Notes: generated by a model not told the origin, from the letters alone. A stretch of 64,000 nt of DNA from Kaistella flava (ex Peng et al. 2021) (GCF_015191005.1 NZ_CP040442.1:3652700-3716699), one strand, 5' to 3'; shown: positions 53,832 to 62,392, counted from the first letter of the stretch. Program-made: numbers and translations.

Positions 53832-53897
53832 GTCCCGCTGTCCGTTATATCCACTCACCGCTGTCGCGGATTCGTGGGATGCCACTTCCATCGGGGC
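53832..53897. repeat. GC-rich element with nested stems, probably a dispersed repeat or structured RNA
   Basis: 66 bases with 41 G/C (62%) in DNA that is otherwise near 35%. Three nested stems can be drawn: GTCCCG (53832-53837) with CGGGGC (53892-53897; one G-T pair); ATCCAC (53849-53854) with GTGGGAT (53874-53880, one bulged G); and CCGC/GCGG (53858-53861 with 53866-53869). From memory it resembles GC-rich intergenic elements of flavobacteria that begin CCCGCT-TCCG and end ATC-GGGGCTA, but I cannot confirm this here. No frame within it encodes a plausible protein. Confidence 0.6.
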
Positions 53898-53973
53898 TAT
53901 AATTACTTTCCTGTTTTCTTTCGGAGGATTTTTGGTAGAAGAGTTCTTATGTAATTGGATGTTTGAGTTTATA

Positions 53974-54001
53974 ATTCACCATTTACCATTCACCATTCAC
54001 A
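53974..54001. repeat. Short tandem heptamer repeat ATTCACC x4
   Basis: Four consecutive 7-mers: ATTCACC, ATTTACC, ATTCACC, ATTCACA. They lie just past the 3' end of idi, close to the GC-rich element at 53832. Confidence 0.75.
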
Positions 54002-54020
54002 ATTACTTATTATTTATCTC

Positions 54021-54533
54021 TCACAGTCTGTCCTTATATTCGCCAAGAATAATCTTAAACCATTCCGTAAAATTCTCCGGATTCGATTCCATTTCTGCAT
54101 CAAGAGCTTCCATAGTAATATACCTGATCTCTGAAACTTCTTCCTCATTCAATGAAAAGTCTCCGTCATAATTTCCGGTAAAAACGTGGTCTAATTCATG
54201 TTCCCAAAGATTTCCACCAACATCAGCTTTATAAATAAAATGAAACTTTGGAGTTAATTCCATTCCTTCGATTCCTAACTCTTCTTTTAATCTGCGCTGT
54301 GCAGCTTCCAGATAGGTTTCATTAACTCTTGGATGGGAACAAACAGCATTCGTCCATTGATTTGGAGAATGGTATTTTTCGGCAGCTCTTTTTTGCAAGA
54401 GAACTTCTCCTTTTTCATTAAACAAAAAAACCGAAAAAGCACGGTGCAAAAGTCCGTTTTCGTGTGCCTGCATTTTATCCATTAAACCCAGAACTTCATC
54501 ATTTTCTGAGATTAAAACTACTTGTTCTTCCAT
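54021..54533 (-). CDS. idi: Isopentenyl-diphosphate delta-isomerase (type I)
   Basis: 170 residues from the ATG at 54533. A Nudix-fold enzyme interconverting isopentenyl and dimethylallyl diphosphate. Seen: GLLHRAFSVFLFNEKGEVLL, the catalytic-Cys/His part NAVCSHPRVNETYLEAA and the Nudix-type REELGI box seen as RRLKEELGIEGMEL. A GTG at 54539 also opens the frame, but it overlaps a TAATTTTG box (54539-54546), so the ATG is preferred; the message would then be almost leaderless. Confidence 0.94.
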   Translation of the reverse strand: MEEQVVLISENDEVLGLMDKMQAHENGLLHRAFSVFLFNEKGEVLLQKRAAEKYHSPNQWTNAVCSHPRVNETYLEAAQRRLKEELGIEGMELTPKFHFIYKADVGGNLWEHELDHVFTGNYDGDFSLNEEEVSEIRYITMEALDAEMESNPENFTEWFKIILGEYKDRL

Positions 54534-54538
54534 CTTCA

Positions 54539-54546
54539 CAAAATTA
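54539..54546 (-). promoter_or_regulatory. Possible -7 box TAATTTTG of idi
   Basis: A TAnnTTTG match on the minus strand 5 bp before ATG 54533. No -33 element is clear. If used, transcription would begin at or within a few bases of the start codon. Confidence 0.35.
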
Positions 54547-54751
54547 ACATTAATAAATCTATTAAGGAAATTTTTAACTTCATTTTAACCTTCAAAAACA
54601 GTGATACACGGAATTGAGCTTTCAAAGAAATTCATGAAAATATCGTTTTATAATGAACGTTTTATCGGATCCAAATCTTCTTTAAGTAAATTAAAAACCG
54701 TAATGTATAATGATAAAAACATTTAATAGGCTGAAAATCAACGAAATTTTG

Positions 54752-54759
54752 TAATTTTG
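54752..54759 (+). promoter_or_regulatory. -7 box TAATTTTG for the 54775 gene
   Basis: TAATTTTG on the plus strand, covering the TTG at 54757 that begins the longest reading frame. This argues for the ATG at 54775 or 54778 as the true start. Confidence 0.5.
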
Positions 54760-54774
54760 ATCGTTAAATTTTTT

Positions 54775-55179
54775 ATGATGGAATTAGAATACAAAGATCA
54801 TTTAAGCCCAATGCTTAAAGGTGATGTCAAGAATTATTTAATTGATATCGATGGTACAATTACAGATGATGTGCCGAATGAAGAACCCGAAAGGATGAGT
54901 ACTTGCGAACCATACTTGGACGCTTTAGAAACGATTAACAGATGGTATGATCAAGGCCATATTATTTGCTTTTTTACTTCCCGAACAGAAAATTTAAAAC
55001 AAATTACCATCGATTGGCTTGATAAACATGGCTTCAAATACCATAGCGTTTTATGTGGAAAACCACGTGGTGGAAATTATCATTGGATCGATAATCACAT
55101 CGTTAAAGCGACAAGATATAAAGGTAAGTTTACAGATATGATAGAGAAAACAGAAACGATAGAAGGTTTTAACGATTAA
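54775..55179 (+). CDS. HAD-like hydrolase upstream of the SerA-like dehydrogenase
   Basis: About 134 residues. A compact HAD-like protein with motif I YLIDIDGTITDDVPNEE, a motif II-type FFTSRTENL, and a C-terminal HWIDNHIV segment in place of the usual motif IV DD. It lacks a cap domain. Database entries of this type are sometimes named phosphoheptose isomerase, which the sequence does not support. The dehydrogenase gene starts 8 bp after its stop, so the two probably act in one pathway. Confidence 0.75.
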   Translation: MMELEYKDHLSPMLKGDVKNYLIDIDGTITDDVPNEEPERMSTCEPYLDALETINRWYDQGHIICFFTSRTENLKQITIDWLDKHGFKYHSVLCGKPRGGNYHWIDNHIVKATRYKGKFTDMIEKTETIEGFND

Positions 55180-55187
55180 AATAAGGG

Positions 55188-56147
55188 ATGAAGATATTAG
55201 CAAATGACGGTTTAGATCAATCAGGAATTGATGCACTAACAGAAAAAGGTTTCGAAGTAATAACCACTAAAGTTCCTCAGGAATTTTTAGCAGATTTTAT
55301 CAATGGACATCAGATAAGGACACTTTTGGTGAGGAGTGCAACACTCGTTAGAAAAGAGTTGATTGATGCTTGCCCAAGTTTGGATATCATTGGTCGTGGT
55401 GGCGTAGGCATGGATAATATCGATGTTGATTATGCCCGTTCGAAAAACATTCATGTAATCAATACGCCGGCGGCTTCTTCAGCTTCTGTCGCTGAACTTG
55501 TTTTTGCACACTTGTTTTGTGGAGCAAGATTTTTACAGGATTCAAATCGAAAAATGCCGTTAATTGGCGATACTCAGTTTAATCAATTAAAGAAATCGTA
55601 CGAGAAAGGAATTGAACTTCGTGGCAAAACCATAGGGATTGTCGGAATGGGCAGAATCGGTCAGGAAGTTGCAAGAATCGCTTTGGGATTAGGAATGCGC
55701 GTCATCGCTGCCGATAATAATATCGGACGTGCGAGCATAAAAGTGAAGTTCTATAACAACCAATTCATCAATGTTGATATTGAAACAGAACCTTTAGAAG
55801 ATGTTTTAAGACATGCAGATTTTATTACGCTTCATGTTCCTGCCCAGAAAGAAGGTAGCATGATTGGTGCAGCTGAATTTGTAAAAATGAAAAATGGTGC
55901 AGTGATTGTCAATTGTAGCCGAGGTGGTGTTATTGACGAACAAGCCTTAATCAATGCGCTAGATTGTGGGAAAATTGCTTTCGCAGGATTAGATGTTTTT
56001 ACTAATGAGCCAACTCCTTCTAAGCAGATTTTAAACCATCCAAAAATCTCTTTAAGTCCACACACAGGAGCTTCAACCGTTGAAGCACAAGATCGAATCG
56101 GACTTTCTTTAGCCGAACAGATTTGCAGTATTTTACAAACTTACTAG
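55188..56147 (+). CDS. serA: D-2-hydroxyacid dehydrogenase, 3-phosphoglycerate dehydrogenase-like
   Basis: 319 residues, catalytic plus NAD domains only, with no C-terminal ACT regulatory domain. Seen: GRGGVGMDNIDVDYARS, the NAD loop GKTIGIVGMGRIGQEVARIA, the Arg region VNCSRGGVIDEQAL, Glu in FTNEP, and His in SLSPHTGASTVEAQ. It would oxidise 3-phosphoglycerate to phosphohydroxypyruvate in serine synthesis, but serC is not adjacent and other 2-hydroxyacids are possible. The symbol is therefore tentative. Confidence 0.82.
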   Translation: MKILANDGLDQSGIDALTEKGFEVITTKVPQEFLADFINGHQIRTLLVRSATLVRKELIDACPSLDIIGRGGVGMDNIDVDYARSKNIHVINTPAASSASVAELVFAHLFCGARFLQDSNRKMPLIGDTQFNQLKKSYEKGIELRGKTIGIVGMGRIGQEVARIALGLGMRVIAADNNIGRASIKVKFYNNQFINVDIETEPLEDVLRHADFITLHVPAQKEGSMIGAAEFVKMKNGAVIVNCSRGGVIDEQALINALDCGKIAFAGLDVFTNEPTPSKQILNHPKISLSPHTGASTVEAQDRIGLSLAEQICSILQTY

Positions 56148-56172
56148 CAAAAGCAATCTTCTTTAAAAATAA

Positions 56173-56198
56173 AAAGACGCACTGAAAAGTGCGTCTTT
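56173..56198. terminator. Bidirectional terminator between the dehydrogenase and mscL
   Basis: A perfect 11-bp stem AAAGACGCACT/AGTGCGTCTTT (56173-56183 with 56188-56198), GAAA loop, A/T tracts on the flanks, between convergent genes. Confidence 0.88.
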
Positions 56199-56219
56199 CT
56201 TGTTTAATAGTAAATGCTA

Positions 56220-56591
56220 TTATTTATTTTTCAATAGGTCTCTAATTTCTGCAAGTAGCTCTTCTTGAGTAGGACCAGCGGGTGCCGGTGCTGGTTCTGG
56301 TTTCTGCATTTTGGTAGCAGCTTTAATGATAAGGAATAAAACAATGGCAATACATAGGAAACTGATTACTGCCGAAAGAAAATTCCCATAAGTAACGCTA
56401 TGCCATTCTAATTTTGAGATGTTTTCTGCGCCTGCAGCTTTTAACGCAGGATTCAATAATAGCGGTGTAATTACATCTTCAACCAATGAAGAAACAATTT
56501 TTCCAAAAGCAGCTCCGATAATTACTGCAACGGCTAAATCCAATACATTCCCTTTGAATGCAAACGCTTTAAATTCTTGAACGATTCCCAT
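56220..56591 (-). CDS. mscL: Large-conductance mechanosensitive channel
   Basis: 123 residues. It opens under membrane tension to release solutes in osmotic downshock. It has the N-terminal amphipathic helix (GIVQEFKAFAFKGNVLDLAV), pore helix 1 (AVAVIIGAAFGKIVSSLVED), helix 2 (FLSAVISFLCIAIVLFLIIK), a proline-rich linker and the C-terminal bundle helix (TQEELLAEIRDLLKN). Typical length. Confidence 0.95.
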   Translation of the reverse strand: MGIVQEFKAFAFKGNVLDLAVAVIIGAAFGKIVSSLVEDVITPLLLNPALKAAGAENISKLEWHSVTYGNFLSAVISFLCIAIVLFLIIKAATKMQKPEPAPAPAGPTQEELLAEIRDLLKNK

Positions 56592-56751
56592 AATTGTATG
56601 TTTTAAATTTTTTTTACAGAGTAAAAATAGAAAATTATTTTAAAACAGGTCGTTTAATTGCAGAAAATTCTAATTTTTTTAAAAAAACTTACGAAAGCTA
56701 TTGGGTGTTGAATATTTTCAGTAGTTTTAAATAATAAAATAATTTTATCAA

Positions 56752-58245
56752 ATGAAAATTTTTTTAGCATCACAAATTAAAAAATGGGACTCATTTACGA
56801 TGAGAAATGAAAGCGTCTCTTCTCTCCAATTAATGGAAAGAGCAGCGCAATCTTGCGTGAATTGGTTTTTTAATAATTTTGAAAATAAGTTTTCGTTCTC
56901 TATTTTTTGCGGTCAGGGGAATAATGGTGGCGATGGTTTTGCAATTGCAAGATTGTTGTATTACAAAGGTTTTGACGTCACAGTTTTCACAGACGAAAAT
57001 CAAAAATTTTCAGAAGATACTTTAGTTAATTTTCAACGGTGCAAAGAAATTTCAGCAATTGATATTCTCGATTTCGAGCAGGTTAACGATTTTACATTTA
57101 AAGAAAATTCGGTCATCATTGACGCTCTTTTCGGAATCGGACTCAATAGAAAAATTGAAGGTAAAATTGCTACATTAATTAAATTTTTAAATGAGTTACC
57201 CTTCCCAAGAGTTTCTGTTGACATTCCTTCTGGTTTAATGGCAGATGAAATGATTGACGAAAATGCAATTGTTTTTAAAGCAGATGAAACTTTGACTTTC
57301 CAAGCCTGGAAGAAAGCAATGCTGCATCCCGAGACTGGAGTTTTTTGTGGCAATATTCACATCATGGACATTTTTCTGAGCGACGAGTTTAATTCCTCAG
57401 AGGAATCTAATGAATTTGTAACCGGAGAAAAATTGATTCATAAAATTTATAATATCAGAAGTGAATTTTCACATAAAGGGACTTATGGAAAAACAAACCT
57501 TGCAGCGGGAAGTTACGGTAAAATGGGCGCAGCTGTTTTAGCAACAAAAGCCGCGCTGAAATCGGGGAGTGGATTAACTTTTATACTCGCTCCAAAATGC
57601 GGTTATGAAATTTTGCAAACTTCTTGTCCAGAAGCGATGTTTATTAATGGCGGAGAAAATCATATTATCAATTTTGACTTTGAAGAAGATGCCGTCATTG
57701 GAATAGGACCAGGTTTAGGAACAAATTTCCAAACAGAATCTGCATTCATGGAGTTTTTGAAACAGTACAAAAAACCATTAGTTATTGATGCTGATGCACT
57801 AAACATTATTGCAAAACATACCCAGTTTTTAAAGCATATTCCTAAAAAATCGATTATCACGCCACATCCAAAAGAATTTGAGCGACTTTTCGGAAAGACT
57901 GAAAACTCTTTTGAACGATTAAAACTTGCGCGTCAAAAAGCACAGGAATTACAAATTTATATTGTTCTGAAAGATCACCATACGCAGATTATTACTGCTG
58001 ATAATCAGGTTTATTATAATATTACCGGGAATGCAGGAATGGCGAAAGGTGGAAGTGGCGATGTTCTGCTGGGGATTGTCACTTCTCTTTTAGCTCAGAA
58101 TTATTCACCTGAACATGCAGCGATATTTGGAGTTTGGCTTCATGGTAAAGCCGGAGATTTTGCAGCACAAAAATTTTCAAAAGAAGCGATGTTGCCTTCA
58201 GATTTAATTGATGAAATAGGAACAGTGTTCAAATATTTAAACTAA
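56752..58245 (+). CDS. nnr: Bifunctional NAD(P)H-hydrate epimerase/dehydratase
   Basis: 497 residues. It repairs damaged NAD(P)H hydrates. The N-terminal YjeF domain (about 1-210) has SLQLMERAAQSCVNWF and CGQGNNGGDGFAIARLLY; the C-terminal ribokinase-like dehydratase (about 225-490) has GSYGKMGAAVLATKAALKSG, VIDADALNI, the TPHPKEFERLFG motif and NAGMAKGGSGDVLLGI. The fusion order is the usual one. Confidence 0.95.
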   Translation: MKIFLASQIKKWDSFTMRNESVSSLQLMERAAQSCVNWFFNNFENKFSFSIFCGQGNNGGDGFAIARLLYYKGFDVTVFTDENQKFSEDTLVNFQRCKEISAIDILDFEQVNDFTFKENSVIIDALFGIGLNRKIEGKIATLIKFLNELPFPRVSVDIPSGLMADEMIDENAIVFKADETLTFQAWKKAMLHPETGVFCGNIHIMDIFLSDEFNSSEESNEFVTGEKLIHKIYNIRSEFSHKGTYGKTNLAAGSYGKMGAAVLATKAALKSGSGLTFILAPKCGYEILQTSCPEAMFINGGENHIINFDFEEDAVIGIGPGLGTNFQTESAFMEFLKQYKKPLVIDADALNIIAKHTQFLKHIPKKSIITPHPKEFERLFGKTENSFERLKLARQKAQELQIYIVLKDHHTQIITADNQVYYNITGNAGMAKGGSGDVLLGIVTSLLAQNYSPEHAAIFGVWLHGKAGDFAAQKFSKEAMLPSDLIDEIGTVFKYLN

Positions 58246-58249
58246 AAAA

Positions 58250-58275
58250 AATCCTTCCAAATGATCGGAAGGATT
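58250..58275 (+). terminator. Hairpin terminator after nnr
   Basis: A 9-bp stem AATCCTTCC/GGAAGGATT (58250-58258 with 58267-58275), an 8-nt loop and a short T-rich 3' side. Confidence 0.7.
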
Positions 58276-58349
58276 GATTTTAAAAGAAATTTCACATCCT
58301 TTAGGAACGAGGAAAAGGAATTTTCTTTTTGTAAATTAATGCTATAAAC

Positions 58350-59219
58350 CTATTCTGGTTTTTCGTTTTGTTCTTCGGTAATTACATTGTTTTTCGAATA
58401 CCACATAATCACGAATCCGGCAATCATAAATGGAATTGAAAGAATTTGTCCGGTATTTAATCCTGCAATATGAATGAATTCGTCACCTTGTGGTTCTTTC
58501 AGGAATTCTACAAAGAATCGAATCGCCCACAGGATGACAAAGAATAAACCAAACAACCAACCTTGATGGTATTTTTTTCTGGTGTATCGGTATAAAACCC
58601 ACAATAAAATGAAGAGTAAGAAATAACCAGCTGCTTCAAATAATTGCGTTGGATAGCGAGGAACAATTGCTCCATATTCAGAACTCTGTTGTGGAAATAA
58701 AATCGCAAACGGAGAATTTTCAGGTGCTGGTTTTCCGATAATTTCAGAATTAAAAAAGTTTCCCATTCTTACGAAAGCGCCGCCTAAAGCAACAGGAATA
58801 CCGATTCTATCGTAAACCCAAAATGGATTTTTCTTAATGATTTTTATACTGTAATATAAGGTTGTGAAAATCAAAGCGATCGTTGCACCATGACTTGCTA
58901 ATCCTGAAAATCCCGTGAATTCCAAATGTGGTTTTGTGCGGATTGGTAAAAATACCGACCAGAAATCTTGTTTGAAAAGTTCCGGCTGATAAAAAATAAC
59001 ATGTCCCAATCTGGCTCCTAATATAGTTCCGATTAAGGTCCAGGTGAAAAGTGGTTCTACATATTTTAAGTTAACGTTATCAATTTTGTAAATTTTCGTC
59101 ATCAGCGCATAGCCGAGACCAAAAGCGAAAATAAACATTAAACTATAGTAATGAAGGGTAACTGGTCCTAAAGGAATTCCTGTGGACGGATCCCAGGTAG
59201 AGTATAATAAAGTCAGCAT
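58350..59219 (-). CDS. lgt: Prolipoprotein diacylglyceryl transferase
   Basis: 289 residues, seven expected membrane helices. It adds the diacylglyceryl group to the lipobox cysteine of prolipoproteins, for which this window alone encodes several substrates. Seen: LGARLGHVIFYQPELF, GLASHGATIALIF, the Lgt signature RMGNFFNSEIIGKP and RYPTQLFEAAGYF. Confidence 0.95.
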   Translation of the reverse strand: MLTLLYSTWDPSTGIPLGPVTLHYYSLMFIFAFGLGYALMTKIYKIDNVNLKYVEPLFTWTLIGTILGARLGHVIFYQPELFKQDFWSVFLPIRTKPHLEFTGFSGLASHGATIALIFTTLYYSIKIIKKNPFWVYDRIGIPVALGGAFVRMGNFFNSEIIGKPAPENSPFAILFPQQSSEYGAIVPRYPTQLFEAAGYFLLFILLWVLYRYTRKKYHQGWLFGLFFVILWAIRFFVEFLKEPQGDEFIHIAGLNTGQILSIPFMIAGFVIMWYSKNNVITEEQNEKPE

Positions 59220-59248
59220 ATTATTTATTCATAAATTTAAAATTATAA

Positions 59249-59488
59249 TTAATGTTTACATTTTGGTGGCACCGGATCATAACCTTCTCCGCCCCAAGGA
59301 TGACATCGTGCAATCCTTTTCGAGCCTAACCATAAACCTTTTATCGGGCCGTGAATTTTCAGGGCTTCTATCATATAGCTGGAGCAGGTTGGTTCGTACC
59401 GGCAGCTTTTTGGCAATAACGGAGAGATGAACCACTGATAAAATTTTATCAGGACAACCAAAGGAAATGTGATGATTTTGTTGAACAT
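59249..59488 (-). CDS. yidD: YidD membrane-protein insertion efficiency factor
   Basis: 79 residues. A small factor that assists YidC-dependent membrane protein insertion. It has the N-terminal amphipathic part [19 protein letters not shown], then the three-Cys motif [15 protein letters not shown] and [20 protein letters not shown] (all family hallmarks). It lies 29 bp upstream of lgt on the same strand. Confidence 0.94.
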   Translation of the reverse strand: MFNKIITFPLVVLIKFYQWFISPLLPKSCRYEPTCSSYMIEALKIHGPIKGLWLGSKRIARCHPWGGEGYDPVPPKCKH

Positions 59489-59495
59489 TGCGTTG

Positions 59496-59503
59496 CAAAA
59501 ATA
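59496..59503 (-). promoter_or_regulatory. -7 box TATTTTTG for yidD/lgt
   Basis: A TAnnTTTG match on the minus strand 7 bp before ATG 59488. No clear -33 element. The leader would be very short. Confidence 0.45.
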
Positions 59504-59562
59504 ACTAAATAGTTTAAATTTGCTTTAAGTTTATCTTTAAAGTTGCTATCCTATAAGTTAAG

Positions 59563-59583
59563 TATCTTTGATTTTTAAATTTG
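59563..59583 (+). promoter_or_regulatory. Two overlapping-region -7 boxes upstream of rarA
   Basis: TATCTTTG (59563-59570; TTG 17 bp upstream at 59543-59545) and TAAATTTG (59576-59583). Both match TAnnTTTG. The first covers the TTG at 59568 that opens the longest reading frame. Confidence 0.5.
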
Positions 59584-59621
59584 AACCCGTCCTATTTTAT
59601 CCAAAACTTCAATTTTCTATC

Positions 59622-60899
59622 TTGAATTCTAATGCTCCACTTGCCGAAAAACTACGACCAAAAACTTTAGATCAGGTTTTGGGGCAAGAACATTTGACCG
59701 GAAAAAACGGACCGATTCGGAAAATGTTAGAGAATGATACTTTGAATTCTCTTATTTTTTGGGGACCACCCGGAACTGGGAAAACGACTTTAGCAGAAAT
59801 TATTTCAGAAACTTCTGGACGGAAATTTTATAAACTTTCAGCCGTTTCAAGTGGAGTGAAAGATATTAGAGAAATCATTGAAGAAGCTAAAAAGCAAAAC
59901 CTCTTTTCCGGAAAATCACCGATTTTATTTATTGATGAAATTCACCGATTTAATAAATCTCAACAGGATTCTTTGCTTCATGCAGTTGAGAAAGGTTGGG
60001 TGGTGTTAATGGGCGCAACGACTGAAAATCCTAGTTTTGAGGTTGTTTCAGCTTTGCTTTCCCGTTCTCAAGTTTATATTCTGAAAGCTTTAGAATATGA
60101 AAAGTTAGAAGAGTTGATCGATATTTCTTTGAAAAAATTTAATCAAGATTCAAATTCGGATTTCAGTATTAAAGATAATGAAGCATTGATTCAATATTCT
60201 GGTGGCGACGCTCGGAAGTTGATTAATGCGGTAGAAAATGTATTGAATCAATTTAAAAATTCTGAAAAAAAAGAAATTGATAATCAAGATGTGCTTTCGG
60301 TTTTACAGGAAACCATGGCGCTTTATGATAAAAATGGCGAACAGCATTATGATATTATTTCAGCCTTCATCAAATCGATGCGAGGTTCTGATCCGAATGG
60401 TGCGGTTTACTGGTTAGCGAGAATGCTGGTTGGTGGTGAAGATATTAAATTCATTGCTAGACGAATGTTGATTTTAGCTTCAGAAGATATTGGATTGGCA
60501 AATCCTAATGCTTTGGTGATGGCGAATAATTGTTTTCAAGCAATCAACGTCATTGGGAATCCGGAAGCCAGAATTATTTTAAGTCAAACAGCGGTTTACT
60601 TGGCAGTTTCGCCAAAAAGCAATTCTACTTATATGGCGATTAATGAGGCAATTTCTAATGTTAAAAAGACTGGAAATCTTCCAGTTCCATTGCACTTAAG
60701 AAATGCTCCAACCAAATTGATGAAGGATTTAAACTACGGAAAAGACTACGATTACGCTCATTCTCACGAAGGGAATTTCGTTGATTTAGAATTTCTGCCG
60801 GAAGAATTGAAAGGAACTTCTTTTTACAAACCCGGAAATAATTCTACCGAAAATAAAATTGCTGATCAACTCAAAAAGAAGTGGAAGGATAAGTATTGA
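59622..60899 (+). CDS. rarA: Replication-associated recombination protein A (RarA/MgsA)
   Basis: About 425 residues. An AAA+ ATPase acting at stalled replication forks. Seen: Walker A FWGPPGTGKTTLAEII, Walker B PILFIDEIHRFNKSQQD, sensor 1 GATTENPSFEV, the arginine-finger area and the C-terminal MgsA tetramer part (KSMRGSDPNGAVYWLARM). I choose TTG 59622 (MNSNAPLAEKLRPKT), which matches the usual N-terminus; the frame from 59568 adds 18 untypical residues and begins inside a -7 box. Confidence 0.93.
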   Translation: MNSNAPLAEKLRPKTLDQVLGQEHLTGKNGPIRKMLENDTLNSLIFWGPPGTGKTTLAEIISETSGRKFYKLSAVSSGVKDIREIIEEAKKQNLFSGKSPILFIDEIHRFNKSQQDSLLHAVEKGWVVLMGATTENPSFEVVSALLSRSQVYILKALEYEKLEELIDISLKKFNQDSNSDFSIKDNEALIQYSGGDARKLINAVENVLNQFKNSEKKEIDNQDVLSVLQETMALYDKNGEQHYDIISAFIKSMRGSDPNGAVYWLARMLVGGEDIKFIARRMLILASEDIGLANPNALVMANNCFQAINVIGNPEARIILSQTAVYLAVSPKSNSTYMAINEAISNVKKTGNLPVPLHLRNAPTKLMKDLNYGKDYDYAHSHEGNFVDLEFLPEELKGTSFYKPGNNSTENKIADQLKKKWKDKY

Positions 60900-60927
60900 T
60901 TTTGAACTTTTCCAAATCTTCAAAATA

Positions 60928-61767
60928 TTAGCTTTCCAACAAATACTCATTATAATGTCCCAGAAATTTGACGGTTGCTCCAATTGATAATAATTCTTCG
61001 AGCGCATTTTCCGATAGAATAGGGTGCCATTCATTAGAAATATTAATGAAGAAAAAGTAATTTCCCAAGCCCGTTTTCAATGTTCGGCTTTCAATTTTTG
61101 AAAGGTTCATCTGTCGCCAGGCAAAAACAGAAAGTACCTGATGTAGACCTCCCGCGTGATCTTCAGGAAGCGTTATTAGTAAAGACGTTTTCTCTGAAGT
61201 TTTTGGAATGTTGAGTAGTAATAAATGATCCTTTTTTGAAATTACGATAAACTTAGTGTGATTCTGCTCAAAATCCTGAATATTAGAATTGATGATTTTT
61301 AAGCCGTATAATTTCGCCGCGTAAGAATTCGCAATTGCGGCCCATTTTTCCTGTGGGTTTTCGGAAACTAATTTTGCAGCTGCTGCGGTAGAGTTAAAAT
61401 CCCGGGTTTCTCTATTTTTAAAATGTTCGTGACGAAAATGAAAAGTTTGCGCTAAGGCTTGGGGATGCGAAATAATCGTTTTGAAATTTTCATTTTCAGG
61501 GTGAATCATTAAATGATGCTCAATCGGCATTACCACTTCTGTTTCAATATGAATTCCAGCAAAATCATAGAGATAATCCAAAGTCATTGAAACAGTTCCT
61601 TCAATCGAGTTTTCTAAAGGAACCACGGCTTTATCAACTTCGCCATTGATCACAGCATTGAAACAATCTAAAATGCTGGATTGTGGAATAAGTTCGTTTT
61701 CTGGAAAAATTTGGGAACATGCTAATTGCGTAAAACTTGCGTGTGGACCTAGGAATGCGATTTTCAT
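60928..61767 (-). CDS. pheA: Prephenate dehydratase
   Basis: 279 residues. It converts prephenate to phenylpyruvate in phenylalanine synthesis. The dehydratase domain has FLGPHASFTQLACSQIFP, VVPLENSIEGTVSMTLDYL, and the catalytic Thr region NHTKFIVISKK; an ACT domain for phenylalanine feedback follows (about 190-279) with ESRTLKTGLGNYFFFINI. There is no chorismate mutase domain, so this is the monofunctional form. Confidence 0.93.
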   Translation of the reverse strand: MKIAFLGPHASFTQLACSQIFPENELIPQSSILDCFNAVINGEVDKAVVPLENSIEGTVSMTLDYLYDFAGIHIETEVVMPIEHHLMIHPENENFKTIISHPQALAQTFHFRHEHFKNRETRDFNSTAAAAKLVSENPQEKWAAIANSYAAKLYGLKIINSNIQDFEQNHTKFIVISKKDHLLLLNIPKTSEKTSLLITLPEDHAGGLHQVLSVFAWRQMNLSKIESRTLKTGLGNYFFFINISNEWHPILSENALEELLSIGATVKFLGHYNEYLLES

Positions 61768-61771
61768 TCAG

Positions 61772-61779
61772 CAAAAATA
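61772..61779 (-). promoter_or_regulatory. -7 box TATTTTTG for pheA
   Basis: A TAnnTTTG match on the minus strand 4 bp before ATG 61767; no -33 element is clear. The message would be nearly leaderless. Confidence 0.4.
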
Positions 61780-61880
61780 AAAAAGCCATTCGAATAGAGC
61801 GGCTATATTAAAGTTATTTTTAAAATTTTTAAATCGTAGAGGTTTTTTAGTTCATTTTTAATTCAAATTAAAACCAAAAA

Positions 61881-61910
61881 AATCCGTCTCGTTAAATAAC
61901 AAGACGGATT
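61881..61910 (-). terminator. Hairpin terminator after the 61946 gene
   Basis: A 9-bp stem AATCCGTCT/AGACGGATT (61881-61889 with 61902-61910), followed on the minus strand by a T tract. Confidence 0.8.
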
Positions 61911-61945
61911 ACAATTTTAAAATAATAGAAAGTGTCAGTAGATGA

Positions 61946-62362
61946 CTAGTTCATTTGGGTTGGAGAAACTGTGATTTCCGGCATCGCATAAATGTGCGAT
62001 TTTGCGCGAAGTGCTACAATTTTCTTAATGTAATTCAAATCTTTTGCTTCATCAATCGTCATATCTTTGAATTCATAGATTTTTACGACTTTATTGTCAT
62101 TAAAAGATTTTGTCACATTATTAAATTCTTCTTCATTTTTCACAGAAACACTTGTAATCAAATGATCGGTAGTGTTATTTAATTCTGTTTTCGAAGTTCC
62201 GAAGAGTCTTTTCCAGAAGTTTCTTTTCAGGTCCGGCGCATTTTCTTTGTCGGTTCTGTAAATGATGTAATCCTGGTTTTTGATTCCTGATTTTTCAATT
62301 CCTGCAGAAACTTCTTTGATGTTTTCCTGGCTTGGAAAAAGACCAACAATCGTGTAATTCAT
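61946..62362 (-). CDS. Small soluble protein of unknown function
   Basis: 138 residues, no signal peptide or membrane helix. The first 50 residues, MNYTIVGLFPSQENIKEVSA onward with an alternating strand-helix pattern, recall stress proteins of the YflT/17M type, which start with a GLF-type strand and a helix; the likeness is weak. The rest is charged. It has its own promoter box (62393-62400) and terminator, so it is a single-gene unit. Confidence 0.65.
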   Translation of the reverse strand: MNYTIVGLFPSQENIKEVSAGIEKSGIKNQDYIIYRTDKENAPDLKRNFWKRLFGTSKTELNNTTDHLITSVSVKNEEEFNNVTKSFNDNKVVKIYEFKDMTIDEAKDLNYIKKIVALRAKSHIYAMPEITVSPTQMN

Positions 62363-62392
62363 AATAAAGTGTTTTAGTTGTTAAATTCTATG

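Noticed and set aside
53974..54001. Possible CRISPR-like array in the heptamer repeat
   Set aside because: Units are only 7 bp with no spacers, and no cas gene is present.
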